Shown here in pieces: positions 1-8,183 of a DNA stretch of 12,464 nucleotides. Made by a program: the position numbers and the translations under genes. Position 1 is the stretch's first letter. Every line of letters begins with the position of its first letter. Source of the stretch: Temnopleurus reevesii (lineage: Eukaryota; Echinodermata; Echinoidea; Temnopleuroida; Temnopleuridae); NCBI GenBank assembly GCA_036244855.1, contig BQKZ01009598.1, forward strand, positions 10,594-23,057, read 5' to 3'. The notes beneath the pieces were generated by a model that worked only from the letters and a program-made list of their open reading frames with translations, was not told the DNA's origin and made no database searches.

Positions 1-18
1 GATCAAAATTTGTGAGGG

Positions 19-26
19 TGACGTCA
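19..26. promoter_or_regulatory. Perfect CRE octamer TGACGTCA (copy 1)
   Basis: The sequence shows the palindromic CREB/ATF consensus TGACGTCA. It is one of three exact copies within the first 225 bases, which is far more than expected by chance in DNA of this composition. Occupancy is inferred and not shown. Confidence 0.5.
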
Positions 27-34
27 CGCACTCA

Positions 35-42
35 TGACGTCA
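35..42. promoter_or_regulatory. Perfect CRE octamer TGACGTCA (copy 2)
   Basis: Second exact CREB/ATF palindrome, starting 16 bases (about one and a half helical turns) after the start of the first copy. The close pair is what makes a regulatory reading plausible. Confidence 0.5.
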
Positions 43-194
43 AGAGGTCAAATCGACTCATTAATATTCATGACGATCCCACAATGCAATCTGATATTCA
101 ACAGATGGAGGCCCAATAAGAATGCCGTATTTCACGAAAAATAAATAATTCATGAGCTAGGGGGCCTCGCGAAGGCATGAAATGTCCACAAATA

Positions 195-200
195 CACGTG
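195..200. promoter_or_regulatory. E-box CACGTG
   Basis: Palindromic CACGTG, the bHLH-Zip (Myc/Max/USF class) core. A six-base site is weak on its own. It is listed because it sits inside the CRE/NRF1-like cluster. Confidence 0.3.
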
Positions 201-215
201 ACCAAAAGCCGCGTA

Positions 216-223
216 TGACGTCA
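216..223. promoter_or_regulatory. Perfect CRE octamer TGACGTCA (copy 3)
   Basis: Third exact copy of the CRE palindrome. It lies 16 bases downstream of an E-box (195-200) and about 45 bases before an NRF1-like site. Confidence 0.45.
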
Positions 224-267
224 GAGCTGAATTAGGGTCGCATGGTCAGAATATTCATGAGTTGTCC

Positions 268-277
268 GCGCATGCGA
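268..277. promoter_or_regulatory. NRF1-like site GCGCATGCGA
   Basis: The sequence differs at the last base from the NRF1 palindrome GCGCATGCGC, which is typical of CpG-rich animal promoters. The block ATTCATGA also recurs at 66-73, 148-155 and 253-260. Together with the CREs this suggests that 1-280 is promoter-proximal DNA, but no downstream first exon was recognised on either strand. Confidence 0.35.
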
Positions 278-300
278 GCTTTCACTCTATAGTATGTTAA

Positions 301-1739
301 TACTCTCTGGTTCCACCATGTGAAATTGATACCATTGCCAAGCAATGCTACACATGTATACTCTTGTCACTTAAAACAATATTTCACGTTCATAAGACCT
401 CAAAACAAGTTTTTTTTTAGTAGACCTGTAGGTTTAAAAAATAGATAACGACTAGTTGTGCACAAATATCATGCTGACCTCATTCATTAGTCTATGTACT
501 TGTCTCAATATTACTCTTTTAACGCCTACAGATTCATTTGTCATATAAAATCACATTGGAATAATTTTAAAAAAATTCCTCTTTATTTACAATGCATACA
601 TAAAATATGACAAAGATATTTCAAACCCTGTATAGCAAGAAGACTTTCATAGTGTGGGTATATGAAAATCATCAGAATCGGGAATGCAATACCTTTAAAC
701 TAAGCATTGGAGGGAGGGGGCAAGTTATTGTTCTTAAGCATTAAATTAACATAGCTTAGCATTAATCAAACCATTCCAGCGCCACTTGATTATCACAAAA
801 TTAAAATTGGCCTGCTCGAGATGGGGCATATTATGCAGAAAGGTGCCGAGTGCAGTTTTCATAGTTTTGAGAAAATGGGCTTTAATGTTTGAAGACCAGT
901 GTGTTCGATACATCAGAGTTTTGGATGGGGCTCCATGGTACATGGTAAATGTACCTTCGATATTTAAATTTGTGTTGCAAAAGAAATGGAAATGATTAAA
1001 AAAATTAGATGTATTATACCAATAACAACAAGCACTTAGCCTATATTCTTTCACTTCTGTTTTATATATTTACTGAATAGGTGCCAATAAACCTTAATTG
1101 AATGAAAGACATAAATTTTAAAATTATGTACCCTGTATAGGGTCCCGTATGCATTCTTGAAGTACAACTTCTATTATAAAATCAATGGAAGGTGGATCAT
1201 TTGCACGTACATGAATATGAAACTATCAACTTAAGAGAAGAGTTACAGAATGACCATGCCAAAAATTTGTGCTAAACGCACCAAATTATAATGCATCAAA
1301 GTGTAAATGCCCCAATTTGATAGGTGTTATTAAAAAAAAAAAACATGAAAACATCTATCCTCATTTCATGATAGAGTTAATACTCCTTCCTTATTTCAAT
1401 ATATCGATAATCATCACTTTGAGGAAACCTATCATCATTTTGATTAATTTCTAACATTAACCAAAGCTATAGTATTTTTACTACAAAAGACATGAGACAG
1501 AATTCAGCCAATAAGACAATGTCATATAATTTCAAACAATGCATTTACAGGATGAACTGTCATAGATCAGAACCAAACAATGATTCTTGCATGTAACAAT
1601 AAATTTCAACTTGATGACCACGCATGCACAGTCAAAATTTGTGCCTCCTTATCATGCAATCATCAACATATTACCAATTTATATCACTAAATCGATATAT
1701 ATCATAAGTTATTGTATGCAAAATTTAATGTATAACATT
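301..1739. other. AT-rich non-coding stretch, no gene seen
   Basis: Open frames here are short, have no recognisable motifs and overlap on opposite strands (for example about 746-1054 minus against 786-995 plus), so none is called. There are homopolymer runs (A at 1331-1342) and stray AATAAA-like hexamers on both strands (1085-1090 plus; about 582-587 read on minus). These could be 3' ends of transcripts, but nothing ties them to an exon. Confidence 0.6.
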
Positions 1740-2010
1740 TGCACATATACTTAATGACCCCCAAATCTGCATGGAACATTGTACTTCCCATCTGCATACA
1801 GGACCAAGGTTTAAAGTATTTAAGCCAAACCAGTCTTGAATTATCACAGGAAATAGCCACTTTCATCTATTCAAGGACCCCCTTTGAACTTTGACCCTGA
1901 ATTAATGGATCATGCACACATTACCAAAGTTTCAAGTTGATAGATTAATAGTTCTAAAGTTATCTTGAGAATAAGACCAAAAACAGGACAGGAAGACAGA
2001 CAACCAGAAA
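1740..2010. repeat. Probable dispersed interspersed repeat
   Basis: The text contains phrases typical of high-copy non-coding repeats in marine invertebrate genomes: a 'gacccccttt-gaactttgaccctga' stretch, 'catgcacacattaccaa', 'gtttcaagttgat', 'ttctaaagttat', then an A/G/C-rich tail with 'gacagacaacc'. That resemblance is from memory of such repeats, not from a search. No terminal repeats, tRNA-like head or poly-A tail were found, so the class and exact limits are unknown. Confidence 0.4.
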
Positions 2011-2257
2011 ATGTAATGTCTAAAAATCTAAATGAAATTTTGGAGCTAAGGAATCAGAATCACACCAGACTCCCTGGTCATATAAGCACTTAATAGATTC
2101 ACTTAGAGCTGTGAGTCTTTCCAAGAGACTAGCACATTGTGGTGGCATGGCTAAGTGAGTGTGGTGCAGCTACTCTTGCTCTCTTTGGAATCCCCGATTG
2201 AGACTGGGATCCTTTGGCATAACCATGTTCTTGAGTTGCAGCTTGCTTGGTAGGCCG

Positions 2258-2588
2258 TCACCTTCTTAAACTTCTCCTACCCCCAAGCTTCACTTTCCTC
2301 CTAGCAATTGACAGTGGTTGAACACCAATGCTAGGCCCAGAGCTACATGTACGAAGTACCTGAGCAGTAGCCTTGGTCTTTGATGATGTAAATGTACGTT
2401 TTGCAAAGTTTATACCATTGTACCGACCAAACATACACATGGCTAAGGTTAAGCTATTATTTTCTTTTAACTTTGAATAACTTTTCAGCATTCTCTTGAC
2501 AGGGCCCTCAAACACTTCAGGATTTCCTTGAAGTCTTTGTTTCATATCTTCAAACATGTCTTGAAGACCTTCCTCCAAATGATTGGAG
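2258..2588 (-). CDS. MULE-like protein terminal exon
   Basis: The exon follows a strong acceptor and reads to TGA at 2260-2258, about 109 codons. It encodes an alpha-helical segment 'LQDMFEDMKQRLQGNPEVF', then 'LTLAMCMFGRYNG', a Ser/Thr/Lys-rich linker, 'SIGVQPLSIARRK' and a very basic end (GGRRSLRR). The helix, linker and IGVQP...RRK pattern is the characteristic C-terminus of this invertebrate MULE-like family (from memory of family members). The basic tail could serve as a nuclear-localisation signal. The frame used here requires the preceding exon to end in phase 2, which exon 2 does not. Confidence 0.6.
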
Positions 2589-3228
2589 CTGAAACAAAAG
2601 AAAAAAAATACTTAGTTTTAGTGAAAATATTGCAAAATCCCAATTTACATTCGATTTGTACACAAAATCATGTTTTGGGGCAAATTTGGGCTTGACATAA
2701 CTTTTTCTCATGGGCATACCTTTGCGACCTTGTGCGCGAGCGTGCTGATTTTCGTACAATAGTTGCGCGTTGAGTAAAAGAAAAAAAGGCATTGAATTTT
2801 TGCGGAGGTAACATTGCGCGTTTCTGACTTATTGCGCGTAAAATCGGGGGTGGGGGGCAGAATCATCCCTTCCCCGGTCCCATTAGGGTTAAAAGGATCT
2901 CTGATTAATAGGTGTATTGCCAAATACAAACAATTTATTATTGACATCTAAAAATACTTGAATTTGTAAATGTTCGATTGGAAATTCAATGAAATACATA
3001 CACCCAAATCCCCTATGTATGGTAGCCTCCTGAGCTTAATACTCATTGTTCATATACAGTATCTGGTTTGTAAACTAGGTGTAATATTCTTAAATAATCA
3101 TAGCTCAAGTAGATAGTCAATAGAAGTAAGCTAGGAGAAATGCAAGGGGGGGGGGCAGTTGTCGGATGTAACAAAGGTTGACAAACAAAAATTGAACCAA
3201 CACTATAAATCTACAAAGTGAACCATAC
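2589..3228 (-). other. Interval between exons 2 and 3; missing catalytic core
   Basis: The 640 bases have a donor at the left end (minus sense) and a good polypyrimidine acceptor (tttcttttgtttcAG, AG at 2590-2589) at the right end. No open frame inside resembles the MULE core. The interval includes a run of ten G (3146-3155) and a CpG-rich patch around 2729-2850 with repeated 'TTGCGCG/TGTGCGCG' text. If the parent gene had further exons here, they have been deleted. Confidence 0.5.
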
Positions 3229-3461
3229 CTGTCGAATCAATGAAGACAAGTTCCCCACTATGTTTCAACAAAGAGTGGACTCTTTTCATGATGGGGGTGC
3301 AGATAGCAATGACCAGCTCTCCCTCTTTGGTCTTCTCCATCTTGATGCAAACTGAACCAGCCTCTTCATTATAGCGGGCAATGATCTTGGAGTCCAAGTC
3401 ACCAATCATTTTATCGCCATCTGGTGAACCATAAGTCTGCTCAAATATCTTGTAGTAGAGC
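3229..3461 (-). CDS. MULE-like protein exon 2 (start of catalytic core)
   Basis: The acceptor is ctctctcAG at 3463-3462 and the donor GTATGG starts at 3228. The exon joins exon 1 in phase to give a continuous family-typical passage with LYYKIFEQTYGS, GDKMIGDLDSK, 'VIAICTPIMKRVHSLLKHSG' and ELVFIDSTG. The last motif resembles the first beta strand of the MULE RNase H-like fold, where Asp of 'IDSTG' would be the first catalytic residue. The family continues from 'DSTG' into an aromatic/basic segment and the rest of the core. Here the donor interrupts at that point, and no continuation is visible downstream on the strand. Confidence 0.65.
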
Positions 3462-4124
3462 CTGAGAGAGATACCATCATGTGCAAATTTAGTATATTTG
3501 TGGTATTTGACCTTTTTAATACACTAATAGAAAAAAATACATCTTGGTTAATTGAATTCTGTGCAGCCATCAAGGAATTTTGCAATGCCAGTAGGCATTG
3601 CATATTCATCTCACCTAGATAGAGTGTAACATAGAAAAGATGCACTTCTTGCTGAAGAAATCTCATTGTCTGAGTGGGTATGAATCACCAGAACTATCAA
3701 TGGCTATGCTATTGTTGAGCAGTGCCCATGCAATAGAAGTTGTCCTTCGTTTGCCTGTTGCATCAAATCCATAAAAGCATTCAAATACAAATTTAACTAC
3801 CGAAAAAGAGGGCGTTTTTTTTGTTAGCTCAAAACTCATCTTGATGTCCATTGTGAACTTGAAAATTGGTACCTTCAATACATGGGCATAGCATGAAAAA
3901 GCTGACCCAGCCCCATGACTCTTAGTAAAATCTTTGTTAACATACCATGAGGATGTTACCCTCAGGAGTTACAGTGCAAGTCAGTTTTGATACTTTTGCT
4001 ACTTACTTTAATAAAAGCCCAGGACAACAGGATCACAGTGTCATAACTGGATTATATAATTTGTTCAGTGCTTTGAAAGCAAAATATTTTGTCTTAGATT
4101 GTAGGCCCTAACGAAATGACTTAC
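3462..4124 (-). other. Intron 1 of the MULE-like relic
   Basis: This is a 663-base interval with GTAAGT at its 5' end and CTCTCTCAG at its 3' end (minus strand), so a standard U2-type intron is well supported. Two short open frames inside it (about 3878-3663 and 3666-3470) have no recognisable motif and are treated as chance. The interval contains a small hairpin at 3581-3602. Confidence 0.55.
3581..3602. repeat. 9-bp perfect inverted repeat in intron 1
   Basis: TGCAATGCC and GGCATTGCA flank a four-base loop (agta). With a one-base bulge, a further four pairs (GAAT/ATTC) can form. This is a short hairpin with no sign of a conserved precursor shape; the loop is too small for a typical microRNA precursor. 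Confidence 0.4.
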
Positions 4125-4388
4125 CTAAAGCAAAACTGCAAATCTGGACACAAAGATCTGTCTCCTGATTTTAAAACAAAAGACTCTGGATCAGATTGAA
4201 GATCCATCTCCAACACATTCAAAGCACTTGAAGGAGAATGTCCTCTCCGGAAAAGGTCTTCCAGCTTCTCACACGTCTGCTTATAGACATCGCGGAACCT
4301 TAGTGCAGAGGGAATAGTTCTTGCATGATTGTGGTTCCACACAATCTTGATTAAAGCAGGGTGGGAATGGATATTGGGGTTTGTGCTC
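4125..4388 (-). CDS. MULE-like protein exon 1 (N-terminal part)
   Basis: The exon starts after a clean acceptor (ctttactttAG, AG at 4390-4389) and ends at a consensus donor (GTAAGT at 4124-4119). It opens with the last base of a codon, so a further 5' exon must exist but was not identified. The 264-base exon encodes a basic/histidine-rich region with 'WNHNHARTIPSALRFRDV', then an amphipathic stretch 'FRRGHSPSSALNVLEMDL' and 'DRSLCPDLQFCF'. The histidine pattern fits the end of a FLYWCH/FAR1-type zinc-binding domain that precedes the MULE core in this family (family knowledge). The eroded Gypsy fragment begins only about 100 bases upstream. Confidence 0.6.
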
Positions 4389-4484
4389 CTAAAGTAAAGA
4401 GAGAAAATCATAAATAAACTTCTTTAGGATTTTTTTTAATGTTAGTTTTCATTTATATAATTTGGACAGAATATGTATGGATAT

Positions 4485-4710
4485 ATATGGATCTGGAGCA
4501 TCTTGCACAAACTTTTAAAAAGTTTGCTCTTAAAATTGCGCCCCTGATCCGTGAATATCTCGTATGGTCACCCAAACCGACTGAAGAACTCCCCGACGGC
4601 CGCTCGGGCCGTATCCTCAGCCGTTTGAGAGGGTAGAGGGATACACTCCACCCACTTGGTGAATTGGTCCACCATCATCAAGATATACACAATATTTATA
4701 TTTATTTTTT
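4485..4710 (-). pseudogene. Truncated Ty3/Gypsy-type integrase core fragment
   Basis: The minus strand reads the integrase catalytic-core signature 'VDQFTKWVECIPLP', a run typical of 'QTAE..AR', and 'FFSRFG', then an in-frame TGA (4570-4568). After the stop the same frame still reads the second-Asp motif TDQG (Asp codon 4549-4547) and a short helix before similarity ends near 4490. The first catalytic Asp, the terminal Glu and the zinc HHCC region are absent, and no reverse transcriptase or LTR was found nearby. This is a dead piece of an LTR retrotransposon pol gene in an animal genome, broken on both sides and by a nonsense codon. Confidence 0.8.
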
Positions 4711-5280
4711 CTAGCGTGTGAAAAAGTGAAACCCCTTCTCCAACCTCTGATGGGGGAAAGGACATGGCCAAGCCAGGGCACTGCCCTAGCTCCCTGGCCA
4801 TGGGAACCCCCACACAGGGATTAGGATTAATCACTGAACATAATTTTGCTATCGGTCCCTTGAGCATCCGGCGTCTGATACTGTCTGATAGCTTCCTATC
4901 ACCGCCAGCGCAAATCAACACAAACCCCGCTCGAGCCCAAGCTTAGTGTACGAGGCCCGAGCCCCGCACATCCGAGCCGATGGGTCCACCTGTTGATTTC
5001 GACACCAGTGGTCAGGTTTAAAATCACCCTAAATCTCTCACTAAAATCATTCACGCAACCTCATACACCCAATTAATAAAAAAAAACGATTAAGAGGCAT
5101 GACTTACCCACAAGCTATACTCCCCAAATCGATCATTGCAATGTTATCAAAAAAACTCTGTGAAAGCAGGATAAATCCCTAATAGAAACGTGCTCCTCAC
5201 AACCCAACCCTGCACATTCGCATAGAACGAAACGCTCCCATGCACTGCAGGGCAATTTCATTCACAACGAATTCAGTCCC
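4711..5280. other. No recognisable gene; GC-richer filler
   Basis: A minus-strand frame stays open from about 4946 down into the integrase fragment, through GVPMARELGQCPG-type text that I cannot assign. It may be retrotransposon-derived sequence fused to the integrase piece by rearrangement. The interval holds a nested inverted repeat at 4763-4802. From about 5030 it becomes A/C-rich with no features. Confidence 0.4.
4763..4802. repeat. Nested inverted repeat (CATGGCCA / TGGCCATG)
   Basis: CATGGCCA at 4763-4770 pairs with TGGCCATG at 4795-4802. Inside, AGGGCA (4775-4780) pairs with TGCCCT (4782-4787) around one base. The two nested stems can form a compact cruciform or hairpin. The function is unknown. 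Confidence 0.45.
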
Positions 5281-5760
5281 ATGGCAGACACTCGTCACTC
5301 ATGCTTCACAAACATTCACAGATACGCTCCGCCGCAAACCCAGTCACATGGCCGACATTCCTCACACATAGCATACACACACGCAAGCACACACTCAGTC
5401 ATAAACACTACACACCACACGGCGCTGTACACCGAGGCACAAGCCCCGGTCACACCATGCAAGACCATTTGAATACATGCACACACACACGAGGTAACGG
5501 GACGACATGCCCATTTGCATCCCACCTTCCTTTTGCACTCCGCACGCTCCCATTCACAAAAACTCAATCACAATCACGCTGGGGCATGGTGCACACAATT
5601 GGTCGTGGCGACTAGCTGCCTCGACTCCACACATACACACACCCAAACCAAAGCCAGAAGTTCGACTGTCAGTCTGAGCTAACCGATGGTCGAACGAAAT
5701 AACCAGCTCTCACACACTACATCCACACAAACACCAAGCCATATCCAGTGCCGCTCATGA
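5281..5760. repeat. CA-rich low-complexity tract
   Basis: The plus strand is dominated by A and C with interrupted (CA)n runs such as 5385-5397, 5480-5490 and 5629-5642. Frames are open on both strands only because this composition is poor in stop codons; the translations are His/Thr/Pro-rich without domain motifs. I see no gene. Confidence 0.55.
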
Positions 5761-6202
5761 TCGCACTAACCTGTCCGGAATTATCTTCGGATTGTCGTCG
5801 ATGGTGGTGGCCGTGTGCACAATAATTTTGGCACGCGAAAATCAAGCAAGCACCAAATTCTGCCTTGTGCCTGTCCAGGAAAAGTGCCCGAAATATACGA
5901 TTTCAACGGACTGTACAGGCCGATCCTTGACAAGTACGCCACTGAAACGGATCCTGGGTACTCGTGATACATCGCACCAGGATCTGCCTCACCAAGGATG
6001 GTAAAAGATAAGCGTTCACTTTAATACCTTAAATGTACGCCCTTGAAATCTATGTCTTGACTCGGGTCTGGGTGCTCTCAATCTGTCTGTGTTCATTCCC
6101 TGCCCCGCTCACATCCACCAGTCGAAAGTAGTTCCTAGTCGGCTCAAGGGTAGGGGGCGGGGCCAACTCAGGGGCCGACCCATTTTCGCTTAGGGGGGTG
6201 GG

Positions 6203-6272
6203 GGCCATTCCTACTACAGTCCGCCCCGTTTTATAGAAGGGGACCAAGGGTCAAATATTCGTAGGAATGGCC
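6203..6272. repeat. 12-bp perfect inverted repeat with 46-bp spacer
   Basis: GGCCATTCCTAC at 6203-6214 is the exact reverse complement of GTAGGAATGGCC at 6261-6272. The spacer contains 'ccgccccgttttatagaagggg', itself partly self-complementary. It could be a small foldback element. No flanking target-site duplication was recognised. Confidence 0.5.
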
Positions 6273-6370
6273 CATAAAAATGATCACGTGCCAAAATGTT
6301 TGTGTACATGCACAATTTCCATTGCTCTGATATTTGTTCGTTTATTTTAGAAAAAAAACACCAACTCTGG

Positions 6371-6384
6371 TAAAACCGGTTTTA
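6371..6384. repeat. 14-bp perfect palindrome TAAAACCGGTTTTA
   Basis: Fourteen bases are perfectly self-complementary with no loop. An isolated palindrome of this size is unusual but may be chance in a 12-kb window. No paired site was seen. Confidence 0.35.
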
Positions 6385-6828
6385 AGAATAGCTAACAAGA
6401 AAAACACCTTAACACTTTCTAAAAAAACAACATATGTGTATATACAGGGTAGGCGTTCGGGAACACCTATCCCACACAAGAAAGGAACTGGATAGGAACA
6501 TATTTACAAGAAGCTTCCCGCAGCCCTCCCCTTGGCCAGAGCTGCGGAGGGGGTTGAACAAGGGCCCTCCAATAAATAAACCCTTCATATATAAATAAAC
6601 GGGCATACTCCCAGCCACGGTGGTCCTCGCGCTCACCCTCCCGTGGCCATGGTGTCTTCTGACCCATATGGGCACCAATGATAAAGAGGGTGCATGGGTC
6701 ACTCCCGCACAGAAAGGGGGCGCCGTGTCGTGGACTGGGCAGTACCCCTGTTTGGTGGGACTTCCCGTCAGCTCCCTATTCGGACGTCATACTCATTCTG
6801 GTACGACGGTATGCAAAGCGGCTATAAT

Positions 6829-6995
6829 TACAGTCAAACCTATCTTAGCGGCCACCTGTCTATAGCGGCCAGTAAAAATTCCCCCCAAGAAAAATACAGT
6901 GTTATAGACCCTGTATATAGCGGCCACCTGCCAACGCGGCCAGCAGCCACCCATTTTGCATCCCTTGGTCAATAACTGGCCGCTTATAGCGGCCA
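6829..6995. mobile_element. Probable DNA transposon end with TAGCGGCC repeats
   Basis: A TA dinucleotide (6829-6830) is followed by CAGTCAAACC, a terminus of the type used by pogo/Tigger-like and other TA-inserting elements. Subterminal copies of TAGCGGCC follow at 6846, 6863, 6918 and 6987, with a variant at 6934. Two of these continue identically as CCACCTG. At 6977-6995 the motif is inverted as TGGCCGC-TTATA-GCGGCCA. Arrays of 'TATAGCGGCCA' next to a CAGTCAAACC end are common in marine invertebrate non-autonomous elements (family memory). The opposite terminus was not found, so this is either one end of a broken element or a very degraded short copy. Confidence 0.5.
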
Positions 6996-7000
6996 AAATG

Positions 7001-7385
7001 TCAAGATTTTGACGTTACTTCATGTCTATAGGTTTTAATTTCTCGCGATGAAACAGCGTTTGTAAGTTCTTCACCAAGTCTCACTCAGTCAATAACAATT
7101 TCACACTCACCAACGTTGCATTGGCACACAATGATCACGGCATTCAAAGCCATCTTTGAGCTAAGAAGTACCGCTTTGATAGATTATATCACGCTTAAAC
7201 ATCACAAAATGCTGAATAATTAGTATTTAACACCCCCTATTCATCACGAAAGCAGGAGTTGTACTGTTTAATTTGGGTGAAAAGAACGATCTTCACACCT
7301 CACGAACCCTTCGCTGCGCTCCATTGTTCTCTAATCCCTATTCATGATGACGATGATTGCTTCATACCAGAACAGGCTCGTTCAG
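7001..7385. other. Intergenic DNA, nothing recognised
   Basis: This stretch of moderate composition has no open frame of interest, repeat structure or regulatory motif that I can support. Confidence 0.5.
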
Positions 7386-7540
7386 CTAAATTCTTATTTT
7401 TTTAATTTTTTTAAATTCTTTTTTAATAAGAAAAAATATTTTTCAATAATAAAATAATATTTTACTAAAGAAAATATTATTTTAGAATAAAAAATTAACG
7501 AATGAGAATTTTAATTTTCTATAAGCAAATAAAAGAATCT
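7386..7540. repeat. Extremely AT-rich spacer with hairpins
   Basis: About 155 bases are almost entirely A and T. They contain a perfect 13-bp inverted repeat, AAAATAATATTTT (7451-7463) and AAAATATTATTTT (7471-7483), around a seven-base loop. TTCTTATT (7391-7398) also pairs with AATAAGAA (7425-7432). The tract ends abruptly at the GC-rich island that starts at 7541. It may be a duplex-unwinding or matrix-attachment-like sequence, or part of the flank of an insertion. Confidence 0.5.
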
Positions 7541-8140
7541 TTATGAACGAGGATGCAGACCCAGAAAATGCCTATAAACGTCCCGGATGCGGGCCACCGC
7601 GACAATTGCTTCCCCAATGTGGGCAGGGGTGTGGAAGCTCAGGCCACCGGAAGGCAGGTGGGGGTGGTCGGTCTCAACGAGGATCCTCTTAGTGGGGACG
7701 GCCTGTACAGCCTTCTGCTGATCCTCGCCGAACCCCCTGACCTTGACGTTGGAGATGCTAAAGTACTTGCCTCCGCCGTGCTGAGGGTACAACAGTGGAT
7801 GTGCACCCTCTGATGCCTATTCACCCGGCCCCGGACCAACTCCCTACATACTTGGGATGGGACATTGGAATTGGGCGCCCCATCCTCTCCCCGGAGGTGA
7901 AGGACCAGCACCTTGCCAGTGGTGCCGATCTGGTCCAAGATGGCATTTAGTGCCTCGGCTAGGAGTTTCCACTCCCTTTGGGCCGGGAGTAGTCTAAGCC
8001 CACCTCCCCCAGGCCTGCCACCCACGGGTCGCACACCAGGGCGGCCAACTCGTCGACCCCCTTCTGGTCGACGAAGGGGCATGTCTACCCCCGACTCATC
8101 CAGCCTCTGGAACTGCTGGGCAGATAGCTGGCCCATCAGC
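7541..8140 (-). pseudogene. TatD-type metal-dependent nuclease domain, frameshifted
   Basis: Successive segments carry the TatD motif series in the right order and spacing. They are LSAQQFQRLDE (frame a, about 8132-8096); ALVCDPWVAGLGEVGLDYSR (frame b, with the ligand Glu codon at 8006-8004); a helix EWKLLAEALNAILDQIG with KVLVLHLRG (frame a, His codon 7899-7897); RVHIHCC (His codon 7797-7795); then 'KYFSIS', RILVETDHPHLPSGG (frame c, Asp codon 7669-7667) and HTPAHIGEAI. In E. coli TatD-family enzymes the equivalent Glu, two His and Asp bind the metals together with an N-terminal HxH. An intact HxH was not found; the likely position reads AHWP around 8220. Three frameshifts (about 8060, 7985 and 7790) break the domain. 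Confidence 0.78.
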
Positions 8141-8183
8141 CATGCCAAAATCCGCCAATGGAGGAGAATGGCAGGCGAGCTCA

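Larger units (their letters stand above)
2258..4388 (-). pseudogene. MULE-transposase-like gene, three exons, core missing
   Basis: Three minus-strand exons (4388-4125, 3461-3229, 2588-2258) match successive parts of a MULE-like transposase family seen as multi-copy or domesticated genes in many invertebrates. They cover the end of an N-terminal DNA-binding region, the start of the RNase H-like core (ELVFIDSTG, carrying the first catalytic Asp) and the C-terminal tail with an IGVQP...RRK motif. Exon 1 to 2 joins in phase (AG|G gives Arg). Exon 2 ends in phase 1, while exon 3 needs an upstream exon supplying two bases of its first codon, so a direct 2-to-3 splice shifts the frame. The segment that should carry the remaining catalytic Asp/Glu and a SWIM-type zinc motif is not found in the 640-bp interval. 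I read this as an internally deleted relic. The alternatives are exons missing from the assembly or unrecognised. Confidence 0.6.
5761..6828. other. No supported gene; mixed-composition intergenic DNA
   Basis: Several short frames exist on both strands (for example 6050-6247 and 6409-6702 minus), none with a recognisable motif. Structural items inside are a 12-bp inverted repeat (6203-6272) and a 14-bp palindrome (6371-6384). The stretch 6460-6780 is GC-rich and could belong to an element ending at 6830, but no internal coding evidence supports this. Confidence 0.4.

Noticed and set aside
746..1054. Opposing open frames of 102 (minus) and 69 (plus) codons
   Set aside because: Compositionally biased, mutually overlapping, no motif, and inside AT-rich DNA.
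3581..3602. Intronic hairpin as a microRNA precursor
   Set aside because: The stem is only about 9-14 bp with a 4-base loop, far short of a precursor hairpin.
3663..3878. Minus-strand frame of 71 codons inside intron 1 of the MULE-like relic
   Set aside because: Exons 1 and 2 already join in phase across it, and the translation matches nothing in the family.
5281..5615. Overlapping open frames on both strands in the CA-rich tract
   Set aside because: His/Thr or Cys/Val-rich translations produced by the CA-repeat composition, with no domain features.
5866..6024. Plus-strand text reading EIYDFNGLYRPILDKYATET, which looks somewhat protein-like
   Set aside because: It is short, is interrupted by TGA at 5965-5967, has no recognised family and no splice sites that build a gene. 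It is kept only as a note.
4711..7000. Paired long terminal repeats around the Gypsy fragment
   Set aside because: No pair of direct repeats bounded by TG...CA, primer-binding site or polypurine tract could be found by eye on either side.
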